Shown here: positions 11,564-22,218 of the stretch, piece after piece
Layout of the letters: each line of letters opens with the position of its first letter
How positions within the stretch are numbered: position 1 is the first letter of the stretch
NCBI GenBank assembly: GCA_022559985.1
Contig: JAFJTR010000009.1
Location: 434,001 to 498,000 of the forward strand
Direction: 5' to 3'
Source of the DNA: Parastagonospora avenae f. sp. tritici 18332-5
Taxonomy: Eukaryota > Ascomycota > Dothideomycetes > Pleosporales > Phaeosphaeriaceae
DNA length: 64,000 bases
Position numbers and translations under genes: made by a program
Notes under the pieces: model-generated
Seen by the model: the letters and a program-made list of their open reading frames with translations, nothing else
Databases searched by the model: none
Told to the model about the DNA's origin: nothing

Positions 11564-12325
11564 GGCTGTATGCTGCAATCGCGACAACAGGAACGATGAC
11601 AGTAATGTGTATTTAAACAGACACGAAGAATTGCAATTCACATGCAATGAGTGACAAGTCCAGGTGTGCCAGCACGACGCAGGTCTGTGAATGTTGAGGT
11701 TTGACGGAAGCGGCATCGTTCGTCATCTCTGGCACGGCTTTCCGTTGTGGGCCGTCGGTGGGTCGTGGCTTAAGCTTGCCCGCATGCTGGCGGCGATCAC
11801 CTTACTCCACCTTGACTTGACATCTGACCCCAAGGCACCCATTGCTCTCCCGTAAGGCTGAGAATATGCCACTCGACCACCATTGGATGGTAATCGTGCC
11901 TCGCACAGCGAGGCCAATGACTGATGAATGCCGGCCTCCCCTCGCCCAACCGTCGCGAGCCTCATTCCATGCCCCGCTGCTGTAACACCCTTTCTGATAC
12001 AGTCAATACTCACAGTCGCGCATCTTCACTTCGAATCACAGGAGAAAGTGAAGACTTGTTCGAGTCAGTGGGTCCAGGTGAGTCCAGTTACGGAACTGAA
12101 GCTTCTTGGCTTCACCTGCGTCTTCGCTGCAGCCTAGCAGCCACTCGACCAGCCTTGCCGGGCCGCACCTCAGGTTATTCCTCTTTGACTTCGTTTGAGG
12201 CTCCTTTGCTTCACCCTCAACTTCAAACTTCTCTTTGAACTCGCTAAACCGAACCTTTGACTGCTTCAACTTTCGCTTGTCACCTGCTGTGACCTCGGAG
12301 GTCCGAGCAGCTGTAGACTGCCACT
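11564..12325. other. Divergent intergenic region
   Basis: This lies between two genes transcribed away from each other (small membrane protein and BTB-like gene) and presumably holds both promoters. ORFs such as 11723-12013 on the minus strand show no motif. Confidence 0.5.
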
Positions 12326-13581
12326 ATGGAAGACCTCAGCTTTGTCGACCAGCTCGCCGGGGATTGTGGCGCGAGTAACGCTACCTTGAAAATCGTTGAC
12401 ACTGAAAGCCGCGTTTCTCTGATTTCAGATCGCGTCAGTCCATATCGATTGCTCGACCAGTGTCCACTACTCTATCATGCATTCGAGCATGGATCGCAAA
12501 GTCGTCTTCAAGCAAGCATCGAGGCCCCATCACGGGTAGCTGCCATCGCGCTCCTCCGATACTGTTATACAGGCAACTATCTGCCTCCCTGTGCTTGTGC
12601 CGAAGACGCACCGATTCTTCTACTCCTACACGCGCAGGTATACAAGATGGCAGAAGACTATGATGTGCCTGAGCTTCAGCTTCTCGCGCACGGCAACTTC
12701 TCCGTCCAGGTCGAGTGCGCCTGTAGCCTACCTCTGCCTCCGCAAGACTTGCTCGAGACCATCCGATACGTCTATGTCAACTTCTCAAGCGCGCAAGCAC
12801 GCCAGCAGCAAGGTCTGATCCACACTCTGCTGAACTACTGCATATCTGTCTTCTTGTACCATCAGCTTGGTGAGAGCATCGAATTCCTCCGAGTTGCTGG
12901 GCAGATTCCAGAGTTCCGTCAAGACTTGTGTCGCACCAACATGGAGCGGAACTTTCAGGATGACTGTAAGTGAACCCTGGCCTATAAACGATATTGCATC
13001 TAACATGAAAAGGCGCCTTTGACATCATACATCTCGCGCTCAATACCCTGCAACCGCCTTCTGGTGTATGCCCCACGATCCTCGCATCGAGAGACCTACC
13101 AGAGGCCATGCTCTTCGACCGACCGAAAACTCCACCTCGCCCTATCAAAGTGTTCAGTCTCAGGCCGAAGAACGAAGATATGGAGCGACGCTACTACAAC
13201 GTATACAGAGATCCAGCTCCGCATTACAACATGACCGACGAAGAAGATGCGCCTCGGCGTTATTACGATACAGACGAAGATCTGGCTCGACGTTACTGGG
13301 GAGATTCTACAAGCGATACCCCCATGCGCCCGGCGTCACCAATGCCTATTGCAACTACCCTGGTCCACAGGCCAAGAGAACCCATGGCAGACACAGGCTT
13401 CGTAACAGAGTCTGCCAGCGAAGATGAGGGCTTCTCCGTTGTTCGTCGGCCCCAGGCGCCTATCACCCCGTTCAAGGATGAGCCTATCTCTAGCCCTGAG
13501 ATCATACCAGCGAAGCCCATTGATGTCCTGGCAGCTACTGGCAGCAATTATCCGGATGACGATGATTGGACCATGCTCTGA
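12326..13581 (+). CDS. BTB/POZ-like fungal protein
   Basis: Exons 12326-12965 and 13013-13581 (47-bp intron, GTAAGT donor, phase 1) give 402 aa. Residues about 20-115 resemble the divergent fungal BTB fold: a short acidic lead, then PYRLLDQCPLLYHAFEHGSQ and a helical stretch with LLRYCYTGNYL, the usual BTB 'YTGxY' box. A helical middle follows, and then an acidic, Ser/Pro-rich, tyrosine-repeated tail (RRYYDTDEDLARRYWGD) that looks disordered. BTB domains mediate protein-protein contacts, often with Cul3 ligases; the partner is unknown. A 36-residue-like echo of RRYYNVY / RRYYDTD / ARRYWGD is visible in the tail. Confidence 0.72.
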
Positions 13582-14091
13582 AACAACAGTGGGTTTCCTT
13601 CGTGATTTCGGGAAGATCTCATGGCATTGAATACCTCGTTACATGGGGCATTTTGTTCACAATTGCAACAACGAGCGGCCATTCATTACGACTACAAAAC
13701 TTGCACTCGGCAGAATTGCGATATAAGGACTACAGCGCGCAGCCTTCCGGTCATAAAGCTGATTGGCCTTCCTATGCACTGCTGTCAGTTTGTGCCAATT
13801 CCACTTTTTCCTTTCTTCACTGTTTTTTTTTCTTATCGTTTCCGACATTGCGGACGGGATCGCATCTGCACATTTCTCATCGCATACTCTACGACAAATC
13901 ATGAACTCGCGTTTCTGGGCATAGGGCATAGGCATAAAAGCAATGTGCACGATAAAGCACGAATAAAACACAATTGCGGGCGCTTTCGCGGAGACGGTGT
14001 TCTCCGTTCCAATTTATGATATCATTGAACCGTGATCAGATGCTGTGTCTTAAGCCCATCGGTCTCACAACCATAACCAACTTACACATCC
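13582..14091. other. Intergenic between convergent genes
   Basis: Presumed 3' flanks of the BTB-like and RING-like genes. No coding signal. A run of T around 13826 may be a transcript-end feature. Confidence 0.45.
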
Positions 14092-14655
14092 TCATCCCCC
14101 CCCTCCCTCCTCCTCCCACAGCAAAACCAACCTCCTCTTCTGCCCCTCACTCATACCCTCTCCGCATATCAAACATGTCACCTCTCCCCACTTCCCCCTC
14201 GCATACGCATTGTACACACTGTTATGTAGACAATACACACACGTCGTGTTCCCATGCCGACATCTTGTCGTCGGAAGACACGCCGGGAACTCGTGGCTTT
14301 GCAGATGGCGCGTGCAGTGCGTGCATCGAAGTAGCTTCGGAGCGGTAGTTTGATTTGGAATTGGTGCAGAAGGTGAGCGCCTGGGTGTGGATACATGGGC
14401 GTTTGGCGTGCTTAGTCGCTGAGGCTTGTTCATTGCTACCTGGTCGTTTGCACGTAGTGTACTTGTGCTTGATCGTCGAGAAAATGGCGTCGTCGGCGGC
14501 GCGCGCGTAGCTGGATCTGGATGCGCGAAAAGCAGGCGGTCCGAGGAACTGAGCAGAGCTGAGTAGCGCGTTGTGGGCGAATATGGGCTAGTTGCAGGCG
14601 CCGTGCGGTGTGTAAATGAGTGTAGTATAAGCTGCTTTAGGTGGTCGCGGCGCAT
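14092..14655 (-). CDS. RING-like cysteine-rich zinc-binding protein
   Basis: A single-exon ORF of 187 aa. The first 105 residues are Ser/Thr/Pro-rich and basic, probably disordered. The C-terminal third carries a metal-binding pattern: C111-x2-C114, C126, C132-x-H134, C139-x2-C142, C161-x2-C164 (blocks LLRCTHC, TRCRHGNTTCVYCL and EVTCLICGEG). The spacing and order resemble a RING-type or IBR-like fold seen in fungal putative E3 ligases. A ubiquitin-ligase role is inference only. ATG 14655 is the first in frame. An X-box-like palindrome lies about 350 bp upstream. Confidence 0.65.
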   Translation of the reverse strand: MRRDHLKQLILHSFTHRTAPATSPYSPTTRYSALLSSSDRLLFAHPDPATRAPPTTPFSRRSSTSTLRANDQVAMNKPQRLSTPNAHVSTPRRSPSAPIPNQTTAPKLLRCTHCTRHLQSHEFPACLPTTRCRHGNTTCVYCLHNSVYNAYARGKWGEVTCLICGEGMSEGQKRRLVLLWEEEGGGG

Positions 14656-15055
14656 TGTTTGGGTGGAAGGAATGTGGTACCGACAGGCGGGGGTATGTGG
14701 TGAGGATATATGGGGGTGTGGTAGAGAGTGAGCGTGGGTGTAGGTGGGAGGATTGGGGGAGAGGTTTAGACGTGAGAGAGGAGGTGTGGATGAGGCGAGG
14801 GCGAGTCGTGCATGGCTGATGTGGGAGGGAAAGAGCTACGCTGAGCTGTGTTGTAGGTGTATGTCAGAATTAGCGTACCAAGTTTGGGTCTACGGTAGCA
14901 GTGGCAATGTAGATACTCGTGGTGTGTTGGCTTGAAATGCTTAGACGTCGGGCCTGGAACACAAAGTGACCCTGGAGGCTCCTCGATCAGATTTATAGTT
15001 GTTGCCAGGCAACATATGGAACTTTGGGTTACACATATAGTAGAGAATGATCTAA
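14656..15055. other. Intergenic
   Basis: Upstream of the RING-like gene. Besides the inverted repeat listed separately I see nothing supportable. Confidence 0.45.
15001..15013. promoter_or_regulatory. Perfect inverted repeat GTTGCC-A-GGCAAC (X-box-like)
   Basis: A perfect 6-bp inverted repeat with one central base, close to the X-box recognised by RFX-family factors (fungal Rfx1/Crt1). It lies about 350 bp upstream of the RING-like gene and just past the end of the rhodopsin-domain pseudogene. Function is inferred from motif shape only. Confidence 0.35.
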
Positions 15056-16405
15056 TTATCCATCATGCGCTTCAATCGTGACCGTGATAGCATTCGAGGT
15101 GCGCGACTGCTGCTCAGGAGATAATCTGCTTTCCTCGCTACCCATGCTCGCACCTGACGTAATCTTGTTGTTGCATCGACTGCTTACGGGCGGCCTTGAT
15201 TTGTACTCTTCCAAGACTATGTCTGCGAAACCTGATCGCTTCTCTGATCCTCGTACATGGACACTTCCGAGGCCGCTTTCCTTGGTCCGTCTGGTCAAGC
15301 CACGGGCAGTGTCATAGAACCAGCTAAAGAGTGTTTTCAGAGCCGGAAGCGATGCTGCAATGGTCCCGACGTCAAGCTCGATGAAGTTTCATATAGAATA
15401 TGCGTCCGTGATATAAGGCTCGGGGTTGCGGAATTGGGGAGCGTTGTGTTGCTTGATGATAGCGGCCACGGATGCGAAGACGCCAAGGGACAATACCACC
15501 ACAAGCGATACTCGTGCTCGCAGGTTGATGTGTAGCTTCCATATCAATGGAGTTGGTAAGAAGACGAGGAGGAGGTCGGTTGTGATGTTAATGACTACGA
15601 GGAGTCAACATGAAGCCAGCACAGTGACAAAGAGGCATTCAGACCTGCATTGAAAAGCCCAATATTGCTGAAGGTCTTCCCGCTGAGGCAACTTGCATTT
15701 CCCGTGCCCATCGGAGGTGGGCGTAGGCTCATGTCGCATATTGCAGCTAAGGGAATACATTGAAAGACCTGTTCTTGTAAGTAGGAACGTCATGGAAAGT
15801 ATCGCTGATTTGACTCACTGCATTATAGTCAGCAAGGAAGATGCTTTAACGATCTGAGGAAATGAATATATGTACCAAGAGTGCCGACACAGGCAAGTGT
15901 AAACGTTACCATGAAAATGACCATTCCCCACAGGAACCACACATAAAGCCTCCTAACCGCGAGCCGCAATAAGAGCAACGAGACTGAGATCTTGACCAGA
16001 GAAATGCCAGTCTTGACGGTAATCATGTGTATTTCGCGTGCCATTAGAAAACTCCGATAGTTTTTCTGGAGTGGATCGTATAACAGCGACATACTTCCCA
16101 GCACCACAAGATATCTCTATCATGTAGCATGCGAAGCAGACAGTTGATAATATCTGGTATATCTGGATGTTAGTCGGGAATATACGTTGTGGGCTGGCAC
16201 TGACCATGGCGAGCACTATTGCCCAGTCATCTTTGCCAAATGCTCGAAGCATTAGAGCTCGGACATAACATCGCCCGGTGACTACTATGGCTGCAAGGCT
16301 GAAGAAAGGTATAGTTTGTGCGAGCATATTCGGAGCGTTGCTGTATGGCAAATTCTGTGGGCTGACAGATGAAGAGGCTGTTGAGCGAGGTGTAGTCAAA
16401 TACAT
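15056..16405 (-). pseudogene. Rhodopsin-domain (PTH11-type) integral membrane protein, broken
   Basis: Spliced homology is clear. The N terminus has the family block GRCYVRALMLRAFGKDDWA; later blocks are FQCIPLAAICD, KTFSNIGLFNAV, then INITTDLLLVFLPTPLIW, then IELDVGTIAASLPALKTLF. Introns are 16163-16204, about 118 bp from 15875, and a 49-bp one beginning GTCTGAATG. Two lesions interrupt it. A one-base shift near 16074-16082 lies between GAGKYVAVI and DPLQKNYRSFLMAREIH. A TGA at 15389-15391 stands where the family usually has Trp (IWNTIEL-like). The Trp of the usual FQC..PLAAIWD block also reads Cys. In intact form these are seven-helix plasma-membrane proteins, some with receptor roles. Confidence 0.72.
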
Positions 16406-17855
16406 GGTCCAAAATGGAATGCAGAGGGTATCATACGTGGCTTTGGCAATTGATCTGCTCTTCAATGACTCTTGTACCTGTATGCTTGACACGCGACAAG
16501 CCGAACCGCACATCTATCCATTCTAATGGTAAAGAGACACGGATCAAGAGGCGTAGTGATTTGATTTGAAGTTATACATGCCCCGAGGCTCAACAAAACA
16601 GCGATTCTGTGCGGGTCAGCAAATGGGAAAGCTTTGGATTGCCAAGACACGGTTGAGAGCGATCTGGAAGGACGGCGACTTGCTGGTTCATGTGTTAGCT
16701 GATCTTTCAAGGTACATAATTATCGCTGCACGATTCATGATTGGAGTGCAGCTGAGAGGTCACGAAAGGAACCCCCTTGCAACGTCTCAAGAGATTTTGG
16801 TGCAGATTGGAAGATGGAAAGGAGGGAAATTTGGAAGCTCGGCACTGACGTACCGTAAATGCCCATAGTAGGTAGGCACGGTGGGTCAACATGGGCAATT
16901 GCCAGCCGCTGTGGCACAGTATGAAGGCCTTCCATAACCATTGACGTGCAGCCGACCAAGTGAATTTCCGTCAATCGAAAGGAACATAACTTTGACTAAT
17001 GCTGAGTTCGTGTGAGCTGTTCAAACACACCTGAGCTGCTGTATATCCTATCTCACAGGCTCAGAAGGAGAAACACTGCCAACATTTCATGATATCATAA
17101 AATAATGGAACAATTCTTCAGTATACTATGGCACGATACCTCAGGTGGTAGCCCGACCGGAGAAACAGCTTGAGTATCGATTAAGAAACTAGATCTGTAC
17201 AGGCCACATGCGGTTTGGTGCGACGTCTGTGGCCAACGCATTCCTGTCAAGAATTCACCCAGGTACGGAGTACTTTGATCTGCGACGCACCGATACCGGG
17301 GCCGAATAATTACTTTCTATGCACCTAATATCTGGCTGTTCAACCACCTGCCTTTTCCATCGTATTTAAAGCATGTGGTAATAAGGTATAGTCGTTTGGC
17401 GTAGATGACCAGGCCGGATAACCACCATACCGGATCAAGAACATGCAACCAAGCGATGCCAGTTTTTTTGTTGGCAGAAGGGATTACCGAAAGTAGGGCT
17501 GATTGTGAGAGCCGCGCATAACTCGTCTGATTTAACCCTGCCACTTCATATTGATGAGCCGACCCGCGCGCTTGAGAAGCTGAACGGCATCGAAGGGAAT
17601 CATTCTTCCGGGAATAGAGCATTCTCTGGGCACTGCATAGACCGCGCAGGCCGTTACTCGTCTCGCCACTGTCTGGGCCTGACCCATCATCGTGTAGCCT
17701 TTATACTGCAATTGTCAACTCTTGACATCCTTGAGATATAAGCTGAAGCTGTCTGCCCAAGTATTGAAGAGCCCCGCGTGGTATCAAAGTCGGTCACTAA
17801 GACATTTTTTAAAGATAGTTGTTCACCTTGAAACCTTCAACGTGATCTAGAAATC
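16406..17855. other. Intergenic, nothing recognised
   Basis: About 1.45 kb between two pseudogenes. ORFs at 16566-16868 (+) and 17317-17622 (-) have no motif I recognise. It may contain decayed sequence, but I cannot support a feature. Confidence 0.4.
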
Positions 17856-19185
17856 ATGAGATCCACCGCCTTACTCTTCGCTATGGTCACTGGCAGTGCG
17901 ACCGCAACCAAATTCATGGAAGTGGACGCATTGGCCGCACAGGGAGTGTTCAATCTGGGTCTCCACATCGCCCAGAATGGAAATTCAAGCCCAAAGACAT
18001 GCACGTTGGAGAACATAGCTGTGCGACGCGAATGGTGAGTCTCAATTAAACATCGAGTTGTGTTTCGCTCATATACAATCAGGTCGACTCTATCAAGACC
18101 CAAAAAGCTCAACTATATACAAGCAGTCCAGTGCCTGGGAAAACTCCCAGCTAAAACACCTGCCTCCGTCGCTCCAGGAGCGAAGTCTCGTTATGACGAC
18201 CTGGTAGTCACAAATATACAGCAATCCAACAACATCCATGGAACGGGTTAGTTTTTTGTCGTGGAATAGATACTTTACGTGGACTTTTGAGCAGATGCTT
18301 CGGAACAAATGTGGCTTGGGATTTACCATACTACAACTGGGCATGGTGCGAACATAACATTCTAATCTTTGAGAGCCTTAAAGAAGACATATAAACTAAC
18401 TTCATGCGTCAAAAACAGGTGGGCAGAAGATCCGAAGAGCTCTCCATTCTTCGATGGTAGCGATACCAGCCTGTCAGGAGACGGTGCGTACATACCAGGG
18501 AGAAACTACTCCAGCTTCCCTTACGAGGACACGTGCTTCATGAAGCTTCAGCCAGGAACTGGAGGCGGCTGCGTTACATCTGGACCTTTCAAAGAGCGAG
18601 TAGCGTGAACTGCTTGTAGCTTCACTATAGGTTAACAACTCATGCAGCTGGAAGCTCAATATGGGTCCACTACAATCGATGCTCAGAGTCCCTGGTGGCA
18701 TACCAAGAAACCCTCAAGCGAACGGATTAGGATACAACCCGCACTGTCTCTCCCGCGACATAAGTCTCCCATCCTCATATGAGACGCGAGACGAAGCCGT
18801 CTCAGCACTCTTGAAAGGCTACCCTGACATCGCTCGCTTCCAGCGCGTCTTGCAAGGAGAGTTTTCGGATGGCAGGATGGGAGTTCACACTGGTGGTCAT
18901 TACACTATTGGAGGCGACGCTGGGTCTGATTTCTACAACTCGCCAGCGGATCCGGCCTTCTTCCCTCATCACGGCATGATCGACTGCGTTTGGTGGACGT
19001 GGCAGAACCTGGATCTCAAGAAAAGGCAAAATGCGTTAGCTGGCGGGACGATCATTGGAGGGCTGGGCGCGAATGCTACTCTGAATGATACATTGACCAT
19101 GGGGAGCTATGTAGGCATGAAGGATTTCACGATCAAGGATGCGATGAGTACACCTGCTAATCCATTCTGCTACACAAATTTGTAG
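17856..19185 (+). pseudogene. Secreted tyrosinase-like protein, broken in the CuA region
   Basis: Residues 1-18 look like a signal peptide (MRSTALLFAMVTGSATAT). Exon 1 (17856-18034) joins exon 2 at 18083. The CuB half is intact: GVHTGGHYTIGGDAGSDF and PADPAFFPHHGMIDCVWW give the His-x3-His and distal His ligands. The CuA half is damaged. After NNIHGTG the frame shifts by one base (about 18247-18256), and a TAG is met if it is read straight. The block FLSWNRYFTWTFEQMLRNKC follows with Asn where the copper-ligand His of SWHRYF belongs. A second one-base shift near 18320-18325 is needed to reach PYYNWAW. Downstream exons (start near 18420, and 18648-19185) splice normally. An active enzyme is unlikely. 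Tyrosinases oxidise phenols to quinones. Confidence 0.75.
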
Positions 19186-19662
19186 GGTAAAGACTTGGTA
19201 TGTTGTAAGCCGACGAGACGCTCGACTTCCCTGGTGGAACCAATGACGAATGAGGCTCTTCGGCCACTAATGTCCAGTTAGCATGTGCTTCTTACTAGTT
19301 AGAAAAAAGATAGCCCGCGAAGATAGGCACCCCCTAGTCGGGTATACCCGATTTGGGTGGTGGATTGAGCGCCAGGAATTTCATATGGACGGCAATGATA
19401 ATTATACAGCTTACTACCTGGCTAGCCACCAGCTTTCCAGGTCCATTCAACAGTGCAACTGATCTGCAGACATCCTTTGCCGTAGCACCTTCTGGAGGGT
19501 CCTTCACCGACTTCATCAGCGTATCAAAGTAACACTAAACCCTGGCAACATTCCTGACTGCCTTTACTGAATGAGAAGAGCAAAGAGCTAGCTTAGATGA
19601 ATTCGATTCTTTTGCAAAACTAGACCAGATTATCTGACAGCACTAATTATATATAGGCTTCT

Positions 19663-19825
19663 GTCGGATCGTGAGTATCGGTAGGAACGTCGTCTGCTCA
19701 ACACTGACCGACGAGCCGACTCGATCCTTCTTCGATCCTACTTCGTCCCGACTTGCGCTGCGCTTAGGTATACCTTCGTAGTACCTACGTTCATAGATCT
19801 ATCAATACCAATCCCAAGTCACCAG
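19663..19825 (+). mobile_element. Possible degraded LTR (solo LTR-like fragment)
   Basis: The stretch starts TGTCGGATCGTGAG and ends near CTATCAATACCAATCCCA, a style that resembles fungal Copia LTRs starting TGTTGGATC and ending TCCAACA. It includes an 11-bp direct repeat (TCGATCCTTCT / TCGATCCTACT). No polyprotein ORF or second LTR is seen within the window. The call rests on resemblance from memory. Confidence 0.3.
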
Positions 19826-20213
19826 AAGAACCTCGATGTTGTTATTCACCCGTACGATCGTACAAAGCCTACCAAAAGCTTCGTTATAAAATTATTGAGT
19901 GCGCTCCTGAAGTCTACTAGATAACTTCGCGCATGTGCAGAGCAGACATGAATTTGGCCAGAGCCTGGTGCTAGGAACTCTATGATATTATGAATGGAAC
20001 ATATAAAAGGGAGAACAGCCAAAGCGTCCGCACAATCCTTGGTACCGGACGACTTTCTGGCCCATCACTTCCAGCCAACGACTTTTACGATCACAGTCAT
20101 AGCTTGAATCACGACCCCCGTCACCCCAATACCCCCAACCCCTTTCTCACGAGATCATGGACGAATCGTTCATGCAGTTTTAGAGACCTTCTCTCTTCTC
20201 CACTCTCAGTCAT

Positions 20214-20605
20214 GTGGAGGACTTTGCTTCGCTTTTGGTTTGTCGAATCATTCCATCGTACCTTCTGCATCCAGACGACGGGGAGCTGGAATGGGGCGTG
20301 GCGTATACAGATAGTTCTTTGTCTTCCAACAGAAGACGACAAAGCTCCCTCCGAGTAGGCTTGCGAGTGGGTGCATTCTGCCAGCAGTGGGGAAAGCGTA
20401 CGAGCCTGGACAACTTTGCTACCACGACGAGCTCGATTTGGATCTAACGATACATGATCTGGATCATACTCGGGCATATCTTTTGGGAGTGTTTCGGAAC
20501 TCCGGTCCTCTACGCGCTCGCGGAAACTATGAAGGGCGGGGGAAGAAGCTCCTGAAGGCAGGAACCTCTACCCTTGGAGTCTCCTCAAAGTCGTTGTGTT
20601 GATTG
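20214..20605 (+). pseudogene. Weak, possibly frameshifted coding remnant
   Basis: Two adjacent frames read like protein. One has DDGELEWGVAYTDSS and VGAFCQQWGK, ending in the 20390s. The next frame continues AYEPGQLCYHDELDLDLTIH, then DHTRAYLLGVF, to a TGA at 20600-20602. Joining them needs one indel near 20395. No family is recognised. It may be chance. Confidence 0.25.
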
Positions 20606-21167
20606 AGACTGTTTGTGTTGGGCTGCGTATCGATAACCTCGCCGTCCGAGGCGGAGCTGGCGCGTGAAGTCGTCGTATCAAAGAGGACCCCAAGGCTGAT
20701 GCTTCATCCAGCACATGCTGCGTTCGAAAAGTCCATGCATCCGTCGTTGAAGAGATTTCAGCTGATGCTGGTAGCAATAATGGCGCGCGGCGGACATGTG
20801 TCTACTATGTAGGGTGGGGCCGGCTAGCTGTGGTGTCTGCGTAAACGAGTGTCGTAAGAAGTCGGGCTCCGAAGCGAGGATGCACTAGGGAAGAGCCGTC
20901 TATAGTCTCGTGGGTACAGCCATCGCTCATGAGGATTTTCGACAGAGTGTTTTCATGAGTTCCGATGCGGTGTCTGGGAGGGGAGGGGCCGTACTCTTCT
21001 ATAGAGCGGTTGCCCTCCCGGTTCGAGTGGGGAGTTTGGAACATCGGGTTCGAGGTATGTAACGTAAGTGTTATTGCAGGTGTATATAGCTGTATGAATG
21101 AGGAAATTGATTGAACTAGAGCATCACTGCATCTTATGTATAAAAGTAGCCCCATGGAAGCAAGCAG

Positions 21168-21300
21168 CACGCGTATCCCACACGACCGCGAGTTACCAAT
21201 CACCCATAACACCGTGAGTGTATGCAACACGTGTATCCCACATGCCCACGAGTCACTGATCATCCCCAGCACCATGAACGTAATGCACGTGTATCCCACA
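21168..21300 (+). repeat. Imperfect minisatellite, about 59-bp unit, 2.2 copies
   Basis: The string CACGYGTATCCCACA recurs at 21168, 21228 and 21286, periods of 60 and 58 bp, with the sequence between (ACGAG/GCGAG..ATCA..CACC.TGA) also similar. No known function. Confidence 0.55.
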
Positions 21301-21344
21301 CCCATCCACCCCACCCAATCCCATCTCCACCACCACCCACCCGC

Positions 21345-21989
21345 TCACTTCCCCAAAATCCACTCACAAAAACACTCCGCCCCACAAAAATCACACTCCC
21401 ACTCATCCCTACACAAACCCCTCAAAGGCCTATCCACCATCTTTTCCAACAATTGCACCTGCATTTCCACCTGCACTTCCCCTTCCCCTTCCTTCTCGCA
21501 CCCGCCATCTCCATCCTCCCCCTTCACGCCCACCTCTTCGATACTGTTATCCCAACATGTCCACCCACAACACCACACAAACCCCTCCCAACCGCACGCA
21601 TGCCAGCAGCACCCGGGTTCTTCGTGGCGCGGGACCAGGTAGTTGAGTTGGCGCTGTATGGAGTCTTCGCTGAAGGCGGAGGAGCGCTCGCGCCAGTTGC
21701 GCGAGCGCAGGTAGCGGGGGGTCTTTTTGCGGGGGGTGGGTTTGGGCATGCTGGGTATCTTTGGATGCTTGAGGAATGTGCGCGGAGGCTTGAACTTGGG
21801 AGGGTGGGCTGGTGGCTTCCGGGGGTGGGTTGAGGGCGTCTGGGTCTTAGATGGGTATGTTGCAGGCTTCCGAATATTGGAAGAATGTGCTGGGAGCTTG
21901 CGGGATTTGGTATGAGGACGGGGTAGGGAGGATGATGAGGAGGGCGGGACATGGCGAGTGGTTTTCTGTAGAGGGTGCTTGCCCTTCAT
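21345..21989 (-). CDS. Unrecognised ORF: Lys/Pro-rich N half, Cys/Trp-rich C half
   Basis: A 214-codon ORF with ATG start. The first 90 residues are Ser/Pro then Lys/Pro repeats (PRKPPAHPPKFKPP type); the middle holds RYLRSRNWRERSSAFSEDS. The C-terminal half is unusual in having tight Cys and Trp clusters (GCCWHACGWEGFVWCCGWTC) and ending DFCGAECFCEWILGK. No signal peptide is seen and no family is recognised. It sits in an otherwise gene-poor stretch next to decayed genes, so a chance ORF is quite possible. Confidence 0.3.
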   Translation of the reverse strand: MKGKHPLQKTTRHVPPSSSSSLPRPHTKSRKLPAHSSNIRKPATYPSKTQTPSTHPRKPPAHPPKFKPPRTFLKHPKIPSMPKPTPRKKTPRYLRSRNWRERSSAFSEDSIQRQLNYLVPRHEEPGCCWHACGWEGFVWCCGWTCWDNSIEEVGVKGEDGDGGCEKEGEGEVQVEMQVQLLEKMVDRPLRGLCRDEWECDFCGAECFCEWILGK

Positions 21990-22218
21990 GTTTGCAGTAT
22001 GGATGTGACACGGGAGGTATGTGAAGGGAGGTGTTTGAATGTGGAAAGATTATGTGACTGATGGAGTGTGGCTGTGACTTTGAAAGGCGAACGGACAACT
22101 CATTGTTTAGTCATTGAGGACATGTCATGTAGCCACGCAAACAACGCTGTCTCGGGATGCTTGACATACCTGGCCAGCCTCGCTAAAACTATGCGCCAGC
22201 TGTAATGCATCGGAGAAT

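Larger units (their letters stand above)
19186..21344. other. Gene-poor stretch with scraps
   Basis: No intact gene. It contains an LTR-like fragment, a weak frameshifted ORF near 20214-20600 and a minisatellite, each listed separately. A short minus ORF (19334-19516, GATAKDVCRSVALLNGPG) could be a dehydrogenase-like scrap, but I cannot name it. Confidence 0.4.

Noticed and set aside
15605..15607. TGA near 15605 as a further nonsense codon in the rhodopsin-domain gene
   Set aside because: It lies inside a 49-bp intron (GTCTGAATG...CTCGTAG) once FNAV and INITTD are joined in frame.
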